The translations under genes and the position numbers were made by a program. Below are positions 36,129 through 45,543 of a DNA stretch of 64,000 bases, piece after piece. Under the pieces are notes generated by a model that saw nothing but the letters and a program-made list of their open reading frames with translations, made no database searches and had not been told where the DNA came from. This DNA is from CAZIVP01 sp964542915. GTDB lineage: Bacteria; Calditrichota; Calditrichia; Calditrichales; Calditrichaceae. The number at the start of each line of letters is the position of its first letter. Position 1 is the stretch's first letter. The stretch covers positions 558,001 to 622,000 of the forward strand of contig CAZIVP010000001.1 of assembly GCA_964542915.1 (NCBI GenBank). The letters run 5' to 3'.

Positions 36129-38345
36129 TTAAAAGCGGATCACCGTCTGTATATTGGTGGTTCTGATCGTTTCCTCGGGTCCGCTGATTTTGCCGTCGCC
36201 GTTGCGGTCGCGATAGGTTTGGCGAAAATCCAGCAACAAGGCGGCGCCGGATGAAATCTCGTATTCCACCCGATAGCCCAGGATGGTGCCTTCCGTTTTT
36301 TTGAACAAATCATCGGCTTGATTCTGTACGTAATAGGCACCGGCGCGGTTGATTTTGGGCACGAAATCGGTATTAATATCCAGGTTGGAGCGGAACGTTT
36401 TCAAGGTGAAGTCGCTCCGGGACATGTGCTGATATTCGGCGCCGAAAATAGCGAAATTGAACAGATTGAAATCGGCGCCGGCCACGTAGCCGCGCATGCG
36501 TTCGGCAATATGTTCGAGGCGGTCCCGCTTGGCGCGCGGACGCAACACCGTTGTGGTGTCCGAATTCGCAACGGCCGCAGCCGTCGCGCGTTCCAGCTCA
36601 TAAGTTTCATTGAAATATTCCGGCAGAAAGCGTTTGCCAAACATACGGTATTCGGCAAAGGCGTTGATAAAGGCAAATTTGGCCCGCAGACCCGGCGCTG
36701 TGGCGCCCCATCCGCCGTTGTAAGGAAATTTGGCCCATTGGCTGTAGGCGATCAGATTCAGATATTCAAAATTCAGCAGGGGATAGGAGACATCCAGGGC
36801 GAAGGCCAGTTGTGATTTATCGTCGGCTTTATCGATATTGAAAGGATCGGGGGCCAGATACATGCGTTCCCACGCGGCCGGATTATTGATCAATTGTCGA
36901 AACGCATCGTCGTTGACGTAACTGGAATCGTAGCCCGTGGCCAGTAAATAGTCGATATTGTCGGTAAAGCCGTTTCCGTCGCGATCGTAATCCGTGGCGT
37001 CGGGCCGGTTGTCGCCGTCGCTGTCCACGGCATAGTTTTCATCGCCGGGAAAGGCGTCGAGAAAATCCGGCACGCCGTCGCCGTCGTCGTCATTGAGCGC
37101 TTTGTACTGATTGCGGTCGTACACGGCGCTGGCGCCCACTTGCAGATTGCCGATCCAGTCGTAAGATACGCGTCCCGCCATCAGGCCGCCGCCGTCGCTC
37201 AGTTCGCTGAAGTTGTTGATCATGCCGTCGAAACCGATTTTCCCGGAGCGCCAGCCAAACTCGGCGCCGGTGCGGATCACATCGGGATACTCCACCGTGT
37301 TGGCATAGTGATTCATCAGAATGCCGAAGCCCAGGCGATAGTTGTCGATGGCGCCGGCTTTTACGTAGAAGGGATCGCCGCGCTGCCCCCAACGCACATA
37401 ATACACTTTTTCGAAAATGTCGCGTGGTTCGTCCCAGTTCTCCTCACGGATATTGCCGTCTTTATCGATATACAGACTCAAATCCAATGCAATGCCCAGT
37501 TTACCGAATGAGAATTCGGGGCGAATGCCGATCTGGTTATAAATCTGGTCGTTGATGGTGACGGCGCCGATGGCAATACCGCCCCGTATCGCTTTCCCGG
37601 TTTTGCCTTCTTCTTTTGTCTTTTCCTTATCCAATTCGCCCGGTTCGCCGGTTCTATCCGGGGATGGCTTTTCGGGCGCCTCTTGTGGTTCCGGCTGAGG
37701 CGGCACTTCGCCTGGTTGTTCCTCTTCATGTAATTCTTCTGTGGGGCCGTCTAATTTGCTTTTCGAGGCCTCTTCCAGCATAGCCTGATCTTCTTCGCTG
37801 AGCGGTTGCGGTTCTTCCGGCTCTTCTCCCATACGCAATGCGGATTTCTGACCCGCTCCGACGGTAACGACGTTTTGTTCACGAACGTCGCTGAAAATGA
37901 TTTCGCCGCGGCGGACCATCACTTTGGACGCCTCGGCGTCGTTGATTAATAAAAATTCCGTTCCGCGAACGGCCGCCACAGCCACCGGACCCGAAACCTT
38001 GAAAGAGCGTTCGACCTGTTTTTTTATTTTGAAAAAGAAACGGCCGAGGCCGGAAAAAAGGTCGCCGTCTTCTTTATCGGTTTCCGGCAAATCCCGCAAT
38101 TCCATAATTGAATTTTCAAAAATACGACTTACGGTGCCGTCCTGCAGTTGCAATTCGCAAACCGCCTCGTTGCCTGTACGTATGACGTCTTTTTCCTGTA
38201 GGATTAAATTCAAGGAAGCGTCTTCCCAGCCGGCAGTGCCGCTCTGCTTCACGCGAACCTCGCCGATCATATAATCAATCGTGGCTTCGCCGGCGTTGAG
38301 CAAGGTGAATGCGCATAAACTAAAAATCAAAGCGATTGTTCGCAT
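36129..38345 (-). CDS. FecR-domain outer-membrane beta-barrel protein with TSP3 repeats
   Basis: The 738-residue protein has a signal peptide (cut near L-N-A-G), a FecR domain (about 20-165, with V-R-G-T-E-F and G-A-G-Q-K-S), a P/E-rich linker (165-240), and a long beta-strand-rich barrel (250-738) ending in an aromatic (T-V-I-R-F). Inside the barrel region are thrombospondin type-3-like calcium repeats (D-D-D-G-D-G-V-P-D, D-S-D-G-D-N-R-P-D-A, D-R-D-G-N-G-F-T-D), near residues 420-465. It is likely an outer-membrane porin or receptor with a periplasmic FecR module. The usual FecI/TonB-receptor neighbours are absent. Confidence 0.85.
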   Translation of the reverse strand: MRTIALIFSLCAFTLLNAGEATIDYMIGEVRVKQSGTAGWEDASLNLILQEKDVIRTGNEAVCELQLQDGTVSRIFENSIMELRDLPETDKEDGDLFSGLGRFFFKIKKQVERSFKVSGPVAVAAVRGTEFLLINDAEASKVMVRRGEIIFSDVREQNVVTVGAGQKSALRMGEEPEEPQPLSEEDQAMLEEASKSKLDGPTEELHEEEQPGEVPPQPEPQEAPEKPSPDRTGEPGELDKEKTKEEGKTGKAIRGGIAIGAVTINDQIYNQIGIRPEFSFGKLGIALDLSLYIDKDGNIREENWDEPRDIFEKVYYVRWGQRGDPFYVKAGAIDNYRLGFGILMNHYANTVEYPDVIRTGAEFGWRSGKIGFDGMINNFSELSDGGGLMAGRVSYDWIGNLQVGASAVYDRNQYKALNDDDGDGVPDFLDAFPGDENYAVDSDGDNRPDATDYDRDGNGFTDNIDYLLATGYDSSYVNDDAFRQLINNPAAWERMYLAPDPFNIDKADDKSQLAFALDVSYPLLNFEYLNLIAYSQWAKFPYNGGWGATAPGLRAKFAFINAFAEYRMFGKRFLPEYFNETYELERATAAAVANSDTTTVLRPRAKRDRLEHIAERMRGYVAGADFNLFNFAIFGAEYQHMSRSDFTLKTFRSNLDINTDFVPKINRAGAYYVQNQADDLFKKTEGTILGYRVEYEISSGAALLLDFRQTYRDRNGDGKISGPEETIRTTNIQTVIRF

Positions 38346-38582
38346 GCAAACCTCCCACCCATTCGGGATTCATATAATGGATTACAAGGGCATTACTGCT
38401 TTGAGAATGGTTAAAATCAGTGTGTTGAACATCACAACTAAAAATAGCAAAAAAACATCGGCATGGAAACTAATTTATAATTATTTATATTGCTGAAATT
38501 ATATACATAAATGGCAATATATTCCGGTTCGGAGCCCATGATGGATGCCGATCGGATTCATTCAAATGTAAGGAGTATTAAT

Positions 38583-40109
38583 ATGGATGCACTGAGAGAG
38601 GTATTGATATACAACCGGCATAAGAATCCGGAGCGCACCAACGCCACGCCGGAGCGTCTGATGGAGGTTCTGGAAAATGTATGCGACGGCCGGGCGGCGG
38701 AGCATATCGACGATCTGAAAACCATTTTGGGTGCGGTTGAGTGGCGCCGCCCCATGCGAGCGCAAGAAGCGGATAAGATAATCGAATATTTTGCGTCGGT
38801 CGCTCTGCCCCGCCATGAGCTGAATGAAATCGTCAGGCAGTTACGCTATTCCGAAATTTCCACGGCTGAAGCCATCGATGTGCACCGCAAGCACAAAATA
38901 CCGGTGTCGAGGCCGGAAGAAGATATTATCCCGGTGAAGGGCGAAGGCTGCTGGATTATGGATACGAAGGGCCGCTGGTTTTTGGATATGGACAGTAATT
39001 ACAGCGCCACCAACATCGGAATGTCCAACGAAGAGATCGCCCGCGGTCTTTATAACCAGGCGTCGTTATTAATTTCAATGAAAGAGGATCGCATTCAAAT
39101 TGCGCGTACACGCTTCCTCAAGGAGATCATGCCCATGATGCCGGAAGGTCTGGATCAATTTTACTGGCAGAATTCGGGCGGCGAAGCGGTGGATAAATCG
39201 CTGAAGCTGGCCAAGGCTTTTACCGGCAGTACGGCCGTCATTGCGTTTAAAGGCGGTTTTCACGGTCGGACCCACGCCGCCGTCTCGGTAACATGGAATC
39301 CCAAATACCGCCGGCCGTTTGGACTGGAAGAGGTGGATTGGGTGCATTTCGCCGAATTTAATGATATCGAAGATGTGCGGCGTCAGATGGATCGCACGGG
39401 TGCTAAAATCGTTATCCTCGAAATGGTACAGGGCGAAGAGGCGGGCAACCGTCCGGCGGAGCCCTCGTTTATCGATGAACTCTGGCATCTGGTGCGTGAG
39501 CGCGGCGGCGTTATTGTGGATGATGAAGTACAGGCCGGCTTCGGACGCACGGCGCAGAAAGAAGGCGACTGGTTTGCCTGTATGAGCTACGGAAAAGTTC
39601 CGGACATCATGGCTATCGGTAAATCCTTTGGCGGCGGTTATCCCGTCACCGCGGTCGTCGCCCGACCCGAAATAAGCCGGGCCATGAAACCCGGCTATGA
39701 CGGTTCCACCTTCGGCGGCAATCCCATGGCCATGACCGCGGCTTTGATTGCCACACGCCAGATGCGGGAAAAGGCGATAACCCGTAATGTGATTGAACGC
39801 AGTCGCCAGCTTTTCGATGGGCTGCGCAAGGTACTGGCGAACCATGCCTTCGCCGGCGATTTGCGCGGCCGTGGATTGATGATTGCCTTTGGGCTGGAAT
39901 CCACCGAACAGGTTGCACAGCTGCAGGAAGCCTTAAGAAAACAGGGAGTGAAATCCAGTTTAGCCACCGACCGCTATATACGCTTTTTACCGCCGACGAT
40001 TATCAGTCAGGGCGAAGTGCATTACTTTTTAAATGGTCTGGACGCGGCTTTGAAGGCCGTGGGCGAAATGCGCTATAAAAAGACGGTCGGCGGCGCGGCG
40101 GTTTATTGA
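38583..40109 (+). CDS. Class III PLP-dependent aminotransferase with N-terminal extension
   Basis: ATG 38583 is chosen because AAGGAG lies just upstream; the frame could begin 24 codons earlier without a ribosome site. About 110 N-terminal residues of unknown function precede a class III aminotransferase fold: F-Y-W-Q-N-S-G-G-E-A, F-K-G-G-F-H-G-R-T-H-A, V-I-V-D-D-E-V-Q-A-G-F-G-R-T (PLP-binding D) and the Schiff-base lysine in M-A-I-G-K-S-F-G-G-G-Y. Relatives are acetylornithine, 4-aminobutyrate and similar aminotransferases. The extension is atypical. Substrate unknown. Confidence 0.93.
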   Translation: MDALREVLIYNRHKNPERTNATPERLMEVLENVCDGRAAEHIDDLKTILGAVEWRRPMRAQEADKIIEYFASVALPRHELNEIVRQLRYSEISTAEAIDVHRKHKIPVSRPEEDIIPVKGEGCWIMDTKGRWFLDMDSNYSATNIGMSNEEIARGLYNQASLLISMKEDRIQIARTRFLKEIMPMMPEGLDQFYWQNSGGEAVDKSLKLAKAFTGSTAVIAFKGGFHGRTHAAVSVTWNPKYRRPFGLEEVDWVHFAEFNDIEDVRRQMDRTGAKIVILEMVQGEEAGNRPAEPSFIDELWHLVRERGGVIVDDEVQAGFGRTAQKEGDWFACMSYGKVPDIMAIGKSFGGGYPVTAVVARPEISRAMKPGYDGSTFGGNPMAMTAALIATRQMREKAITRNVIERSRQLFDGLRKVLANHAFAGDLRGRGLMIAFGLESTEQVAQLQEALRKQGVKSSLATDRYIRFLPPTIISQGEVHYFLNGLDAALKAVGEMRYKKTVGGAAVY

Positions 40110-40328
40110 ATTTTTGCTGTAACTCCTGATTAGCAAAATTTTTAATGGCAGGATAGCGGCACATAGCACCAACGTCATTGGATTGATTAATACGGGTTCC
40201 ATTTTTGCTACACACGCAAATAGTGAAGCAAAATGTGGATCACAAGATAACCCGGCCTTATTCAGTAAATCATTTTCTGTTCCTGAACAAAGAGTACACG
40301 CCAAGCCGGTTTCATCGGATCGCATCTG

Positions 40329-42782
40329 TTATTTGAGAAACAAGAGCTTCCGGGTTTGCGAAAAACCATGATCTGTGGATAGTGTGTAGAAATACACCCC
40401 GCTTGAAAATCCGGAAGCATCCCAATCAACCGTATACGTTCCCGCCGGCTGCCGCTCCGAAACCAGCGTGGCCACCTTTTGTCCCAGCAGGTTGTATATG
40501 CCCAAATCCACATGAGCGGCCATCGGTAATTGATATTTGATCATTGTACTATTGTTGAAGGGATTGGGATAATTGGGATATAGGCTAAACTTGTCGGGTT
40601 TTGTTTCCCGCCGGCCGGCGATAGCCGAGGGATCCTGTTTATATGCAAGCATTCGGATGTCATCAATATACCAGCCATCCTTTACCGTTTCTGCGTCGGA
40701 ATCGAGAATGTAGCGGATGTAGAGCTGTGAGCGATCGAGATAATCCTTCAGATCGATCTGCTCCTTCAGCCAGTTCAACTCATAAAAGTCATATCCGGGA
40801 GCTCCTTCGGTCTGTACGCCTTCTCCGCCACCGGTTACGGTATAATAGCCCTCCACCGTCGTCCAATCCTGACCATTCTCAGAGATCTGTACGCGTCCGA
40901 AGTCATATTGCCGTTCTATGTCATAGCGGGTGCGAAACTCCAGGTATAAAGCATCTGCTTCCTGCAAGTCAATGGAATCAAGCAGGGTAAGGGCGTTTGA
41001 GGTTTCATTATTGTATTTGCCATTTGGCGAATCAGTAAATGCCCGTGTGCTGTTGAACGCACGCTGGGCCAATCCCCAACTTGTACCGGTATCCCAAAGA
41101 TCGGTCCCATTTTCTCCATCATCGGCAAAAATAACGGTTGGCGTTCCGATGATTATGCCATTCACCGGCTTATTACGGACCATTCCGCCCTGATCGATCT
41201 CGCATACGATGTCCGGTCTGTATCCTTCAGGCGCCGAAGAGGAAACGGTCAACCGGAAGGTATCACTCTTTGCCTTCGATCGGGCGTTTATATTCAATCC
41301 AACTGACGAACCGTTCTCAATGGTGATATACGGATCATCGCTTGAAAGAGAACAGCTTATATCGAAAGCCTCTCTCTGCCCCGAATTCCGAAGCTGGCAA
41401 ACCATCCCGAAGGTTTCGCCGGCTTCGGGGTGGAGGTCGCCGTCGCTCGTACCGGTAATATGATAATCAAGATAATGAACAAGGCCGCCCGCCGCCCAGC
41501 CCAGATACAAATTGGATTCCAGATTATCTTCGGCAAGGGGCACGATACGATCCGGCGGCGGCCAACTGCCGTCTTCCTCGTTTCCGATTTCCGCGCCGAA
41601 CGCAAGGATTGCAGGCTTAGCATCTTGTTCGCCGTATTGCCAGTCAATAGAGACGCCATTGCCCTTATAGCCGACCGTTTGATTGGGTGTGCCGTATTGA
41701 TAGTAGTTGCTGCGGGTCATTTCGGTGCTATATTCAAAAAATGTAACGGAATCCGGCGTGAGCAAATCGATTTCATAACTCCAGGGATAGAGTAACATGT
41801 TGGAATAGCTGTGATAACTCAAAGACAAAATAAATTCATGAAGGTTGCAGAAGTCTCTGATACCCTGTATTTCCGGTTCCGAAAATGCGGAAGGTCCGCG
41901 ATAGTTTCCCGCATATATGATCGGGCTCGATCCTTCATCGTCATAGCCCCACTTATAACCGTAATTGCGGTTTAAATCCACGCCGTAAGATCCGAATCCG
42001 TTGTCGCGACGATTTTTGCGCCAGGTACCGCCGCCATCCGGATTTTGTTCTTCATTATAAACATATCCGTCCGGGTTAACGACGGGTACAAAGTACATTT
42101 CACGATTATCGATTAAATATGTCGCCTCGGCGTCGCTGCCATAATTTTCAAGCAGATGATACATATAGTACATCACCGTCATCATGCTTGTCGGCTCATT
42201 GGAATGGTGCAGAGCATCATAAAATACTTCCGGTTCATCCTCATCAATATCCGGATTGTCGGATATCTTCACCATCCACAAATCACGACCTTCATGGGAA
42301 ACACCGACAGAAACACGCTCGCTTATCAAATGCGGATAGAGCAGGCGCATAGAATCCAGTTCGGTTATCACTTCGTCGTAGGTATACATACCGCCCATGC
42401 TGCCCAATTCAAAGCCCTCCAGTCCGTCGCTGCTCTCAATCCGCCTTTTTTCGGCCGGGGAAATTTGGGCGCGCTTTGCGTAAAATTGGGAAATATCTTC
42501 AATCAAAATTTCATACGAAAAACCGGTATCCTCCAGTAATGTCAGTTCATAGGCGCTCAGTTCTGCCGTAAGATCAAAACCGCCGTCGGGCGCTTTTTTC
42601 AAAACAGAGTGATGGAGATTGATACCGGCAGCCGTTATGGCGCATATTTGCGATTTGTCTGCAATAAATATATGTACCCTGCTGAATTTTTCATGGCTGT
42701 CTTCCTGCGCCAGGCCAAGTGTGTTTAAAAAAATGATGAATGTTAAAAAGGTGATAACGCGCCGGTATTTATAAGCGTTCAT
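40329..42782 (-). CDS. Secreted M14 zinc carboxypeptidase with T9SS-like sorting domain
   Basis: The start at 42782 has GGGAGGAGG upstream and a signal peptide (V-I-T-F-L-T-F-I-I-F-L-N-T-L-G-L-A-Q). An inhibitory-type prodomain is followed by the M14 domain (about 140-450). Zinc ligands are H-x-x-E in L-H-H-S-N-E-P and a later H in S-Y-H-S-Y-S. The substrate arginine and asparagine sites N-P-D-G-Y, W-R-K-N-R-R and G-V-D-L-N-R-N-Y are present, with glutamate in A-F-G-A-E-I-G-N. A beta-rich domain and a C-terminal sorting domain (N-Y-P-N-P-F-N-N-S-T, F-S-S-G-V-Y-F-Y) follow. It removes C-terminal residues from peptides outside the cell. Confidence 0.92.
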   Translation of the reverse strand: MNAYKYRRVITFLTFIIFLNTLGLAQEDSHEKFSRVHIFIADKSQICAITAAGINLHHSVLKKAPDGGFDLTAELSAYELTLLEDTGFSYEILIEDISQFYAKRAQISPAEKRRIESSDGLEGFELGSMGGMYTYDEVITELDSMRLLYPHLISERVSVGVSHEGRDLWMVKISDNPDIDEDEPEVFYDALHHSNEPTSMMTVMYYMYHLLENYGSDAEATYLIDNREMYFVPVVNPDGYVYNEEQNPDGGGTWRKNRRDNGFGSYGVDLNRNYGYKWGYDDEGSSPIIYAGNYRGPSAFSEPEIQGIRDFCNLHEFILSLSYHSYSNMLLYPWSYEIDLLTPDSVTFFEYSTEMTRSNYYQYGTPNQTVGYKGNGVSIDWQYGEQDAKPAILAFGAEIGNEEDGSWPPPDRIVPLAEDNLESNLYLGWAAGGLVHYLDYHITGTSDGDLHPEAGETFGMVCQLRNSGQREAFDISCSLSSDDPYITIENGSSVGLNINARSKAKSDTFRLTVSSSAPEGYRPDIVCEIDQGGMVRNKPVNGIIIGTPTVIFADDGENGTDLWDTGTSWGLAQRAFNSTRAFTDSPNGKYNNETSNALTLLDSIDLQEADALYLEFRTRYDIERQYDFGRVQISENGQDWTTVEGYYTVTGGGEGVQTEGAPGYDFYELNWLKEQIDLKDYLDRSQLYIRYILDSDAETVKDGWYIDDIRMLAYKQDPSAIAGRRETKPDKFSLYPNYPNPFNNSTMIKYQLPMAAHVDLGIYNLLGQKVATLVSERQPAGTYTVDWDASGFSSGVYFYTLSTDHGFSQTRKLLFLK

Positions 42783-43201
42783 GATAACGCCTCCTCCCCT
42801 GATCAATATTTTTGATAGATACGGCGGGACAAATATGCATTGAGGTTGAATATAATAAATGAAATTCCCGATCGCGACCTTCCTAAAAATATGTAAACGA
42901 TTTATCAAACCTGCGAAACATGGTCATTTTAATTTCAGGAATCTTCCTGCCGCTTGCCGACGAATAAACGACCGCGGTCAATTGTACGCGCTAATGCCGC
43001 ATTGAAATAACGCAGATGCCGATCGAAATAGGTGCATTATATTGATACATCCCGATACCATCTTAATAAAAAGGATAAAACCGGGCGCGCCTTCATTCAC
43101 GACACCTGTTAGTATGGATTCCCATAAAAGTGAAACCACTTTTATTGACAATTATATTCGAAATTTCTAATTTAAACATTTTTATAAAGCCGGAGCTGGT
43201 T

Positions 43202-43981
43202 ATGCCGTTTGTCAATGTAAGCTGCGCCAATATGCATCGGGAAGCGAAGTTTCAATCGGAGGTGGTTTCTCAGGCTATCCTCTGGGAGAGCGTCGTGGTG
43301 CACAAAGAAGAAAACGGTTTTTTAAACATCCGCACGGAAGATCATTACGAAGGCTGGTTGCACCATACCCAGATTTCCGAACCGGAAATGGAGATGCCGA
43401 AGGAAACATTGATGATCACACGTCCCGAGGCAGCCCTTTATGAGAATGCAAGCGCGCACGCCCTACAAATACGGGACGCTGTGTCAGGTTGCAGTATTCC
43501 GGTCTTTGAGCGGCGCGACCAGTGGTACCGAACGATTTTACCGGACGGAAGGCGGGCCTTTATCGAACAGGAAGCCGTGGATGTCTTGCCGCCGCTAAGC
43601 CGCAAGAATCTGCTGGAATATGCACTGAATTATTCAGGACGGCCCTATCACTGGGGCGGGAAAACAGCCAAAGGCTTTGATTGCTCGGGATTTACACAGT
43701 TCATACATAAAATGTTCGGAATTCAAATAAGGCGGGATGCCTGGATGCAGTTCGAAGATGCAAACGTCGTTTCCAACGATTTCAACGAAGGCCGGCCCGG
43801 AGACCTCATGTTTTTTGCCGAAAAGAAAGACAAAATTACCCATGTCGGTTTTTGTCTGGGGGAGGGACGCTTGTTGCATGTGCGCGGCATGGTCCGTATC
43901 AACAGTCTGAAAGAAGACGACGCGCTTTTCGATCCGCTACTGTATAATGACTTCACGGAAGTACGGACGTTTTTGGCCTGA
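43202..43981 (+). CDS. SH3b-NlpC/P60 cysteine peptidase
   Basis: ATG 43202 follows GGAG with 7-base spacing; the longer GTG frame has no ribosome site. The ~259-residue protein has one or two bacterial SH3-like modules (about 1-135) and a C40 NlpC/P60 domain. Catalytic C lies in G-F-D-C-S-G-F-T, H in I-T-H-V-G-F-C-L and a further H in L-L-H-V-R-G. There is no signal peptide, like the cytoplasmic YkfC/ murein-tripeptide recycling endopeptidases. It therefore probably cleaves gamma-D-Glu-diamino acid bonds in recycled cell-wall peptides. Confidence 0.9.
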   Translation: MPFVNVSCANMHREAKFQSEVVSQAILWESVVVHKEENGFLNIRTEDHYEGWLHHTQISEPEMEMPKETLMITRPEAALYENASAHALQIRDAVSGCSIPVFERRDQWYRTILPDGRRAFIEQEAVDVLPPLSRKNLLEYALNYSGRPYHWGGKTAKGFDCSGFTQFIHKMFGIQIRRDAWMQFEDANVVSNDFNEGRPGDLMFFAEKKDKITHVGFCLGEGRLLHVRGMVRINSLKEDDALFDPLLYNDFTEVRTFLA

Positions 43982-44035
43982 TCTTTTTTAACGTCGGAGC
44001 GTTGAATGAACCATCGTTGTACGATGGAGGCTTGA

Positions 44036-44542
44036 TTGTCCATGTTAACACGGCAAGTACTGGTACTCAACCAGAATTACGAACCCTTTTCGGTTTGCGA
44101 CGCCAAAAAGGCCATTATTCTCCTGTATCTACGAAAGGTACAGCTGGTTGAACGGTATGAGGAACTGGTGCACTCCGTTTCGATGGAAATGCCTTATCCC
44201 AGCGTCATACGTTTGAATACCTACATACACCGCCCCTACAAAAAAGTGATCCTCAATCGTAAAAACATCATTCGTCGCGATCGCAACACCTGTCAGTATT
44301 GCGGGAAAAACAGCCGCCCGATGACCATCGATCATGTGATCCCAAAGAGCTACGGAGGGAAAGATGCATGGGAAAACCTGGTTTGCGCCTGCGTGCAGTG
44401 TAATACCAAAAAGGGCAACCGAACGCCGGAACAGGCCGGTATGGATTTGATGCGACGGCCGAAACGGCCCACCCATCTCTTCTTCCTGAAATCGCTCATC
44501 GGTAAACCCCATGCTTCCTGGAAGCCGTATTTGTTTATTTGA
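44036..44542 (+). CDS. HNH endonuclease
   Basis: The 168-residue protein has the HNH motif with a zinc pair: C-Q-Y-C-G...T-I-D-H-V-I-P-K-S-Y-G-G...W-E-N-L-V-C-A-C-V-Q-C-N. It is the small, widespread N-terminal-extended HNH type often found in FCB genomes. GGAGG lies five bases before the TTG (44036) and eleven before an ATG (44042), so the start is one of the two. It follows the NlpC gene by 54 bases. No toxin-immunity or phage context is evident. Function in vivo is unknown. Confidence 0.88.
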   Translation: MSMLTRQVLVLNQNYEPFSVCDAKKAIILLYLRKVQLVERYEELVHSVSMEMPYPSVIRLNTYIHRPYKKVILNRKNIIRRDRNTCQYCGKNSRPMTIDHVIPKSYGGKDAWENLVCACVQCNTKKGNRTPEQAGMDLMRRPKRPTHLFFLKSLIGKPHASWKPYLFI

Positions 44543-45543
44543 ACCACATCCGGTCTGCTGCAATATAATTCTGCCGAAAAAACGATCCTGTTGACGATAG
44601 GCCATCATTTAAACATGTCGGGAAAAAAGGTAAAGATGGATGCCTGAACACCGCAGAGCCTCCTGTCCCAGCGCAGGGAGGGGGGAGAAAGGAGGAGGGT
44701 TTGAACGGCGCCAAATTCATCTTTAAACGATGAGAAAATCAGTATAAGGAATTTTTAAATTTCATTTATTTTGGACCGTTTTCTCCAACCATTACTTTTT
44801 ACTTTCATCCTCTGTTCCTAACCTGACCGAGCCCCGAATATCAGGACAGGCCGGAACCAAATAAGTTATAAATATATGCGGGGTATTGATATCGAAGCAT
44901 CTAATTTGTTAATACGATTCTTTTTGCCCCGAAGGATCGGAATCTTCTAAAGGATCACCACGAAGTGGTCCTCCAAAGGAGTCCTTCGGACCTTTGGGGA
45001 AAAGAATCAAATCCCGGTTTCGTGTTTCTGAAATTCGCGAATCGGAACATAAGAAACACTTTATCGGGACGGTCGTTCCGCTTCGCTTGGAATGATTGAC
45101 AAATGATTTTTAGGCCATTTGCGGCAGCACCGCTTGCTGAGTTCTGCCAACCGGTCCCGATCTATTCGGGATAAAAAACAAGAATTTCACGACTAAGGTA
45201 CAAATCCCTTCATAATGGTCGATTAAAGATGGATTCCCGCTTCCCTCCGGTAGAGGGCGGGTCGCGGTAATGACTCCAATGCTTCGTTATGGTTTTACAG
45301 TGTTTCTCAGTCACCGCCCTAAAGCACGGTGTTAATGAGAAGGATTTGTAAAGCGTTTCCCCACCCTATTTCCTCTTTTCTCTTTACTTACTCCGGCCCA
45401 GGGCAGCAAAAAATGAAACCTATAAATGGTTACCCGATACTCGAAGGATTATGGCGCAGCAAAATCTTTGTTTGTTCCCGATAACCGGATTTTGTATATT
45501 ATCAATTGACCAATTGTGATTTATATTCGAATTTGGAGGTTCG
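44543..45543. other. Gene-free, repeat-rich kilobase
   Basis: Between the HNH gene and trpS I find no credible ORF on either strand and no tRNA-like structure. The region holds the folded repeat at 44,916-45,008, a small CCCGATCTATTCGGG hairpin near 45,155, other short inverted repeats, and several GC-rich and AT-rich patches. It may be a site of past insertion or a noncoding repeat array. Confidence 0.55.
44916..45008. repeat. Nested inverted repeat (large folded intergenic element)
   Basis: The outer arms GATTCTTTTTGCCCC and GGGGAAAAGAATC pair across about 93 bases, with an A/T bulge. Inside are smaller hairpins ACCAC-GAA-GTGGT and CCAAAGGAGTCC/GGACCTTTGG (with a bulge). The design is like a REP/BIME-type dispersed element or a structured RNA. 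It would be identified by copies elsewhere in the genome, which I cannot see. Confidence 0.6.

Noticed and set aside
44543..44720. Short minus-strand frames after the HNH gene
   Set aside because: No ribosome site, proline/cysteine-rich composition typical of chance frames in GC-rich patches.
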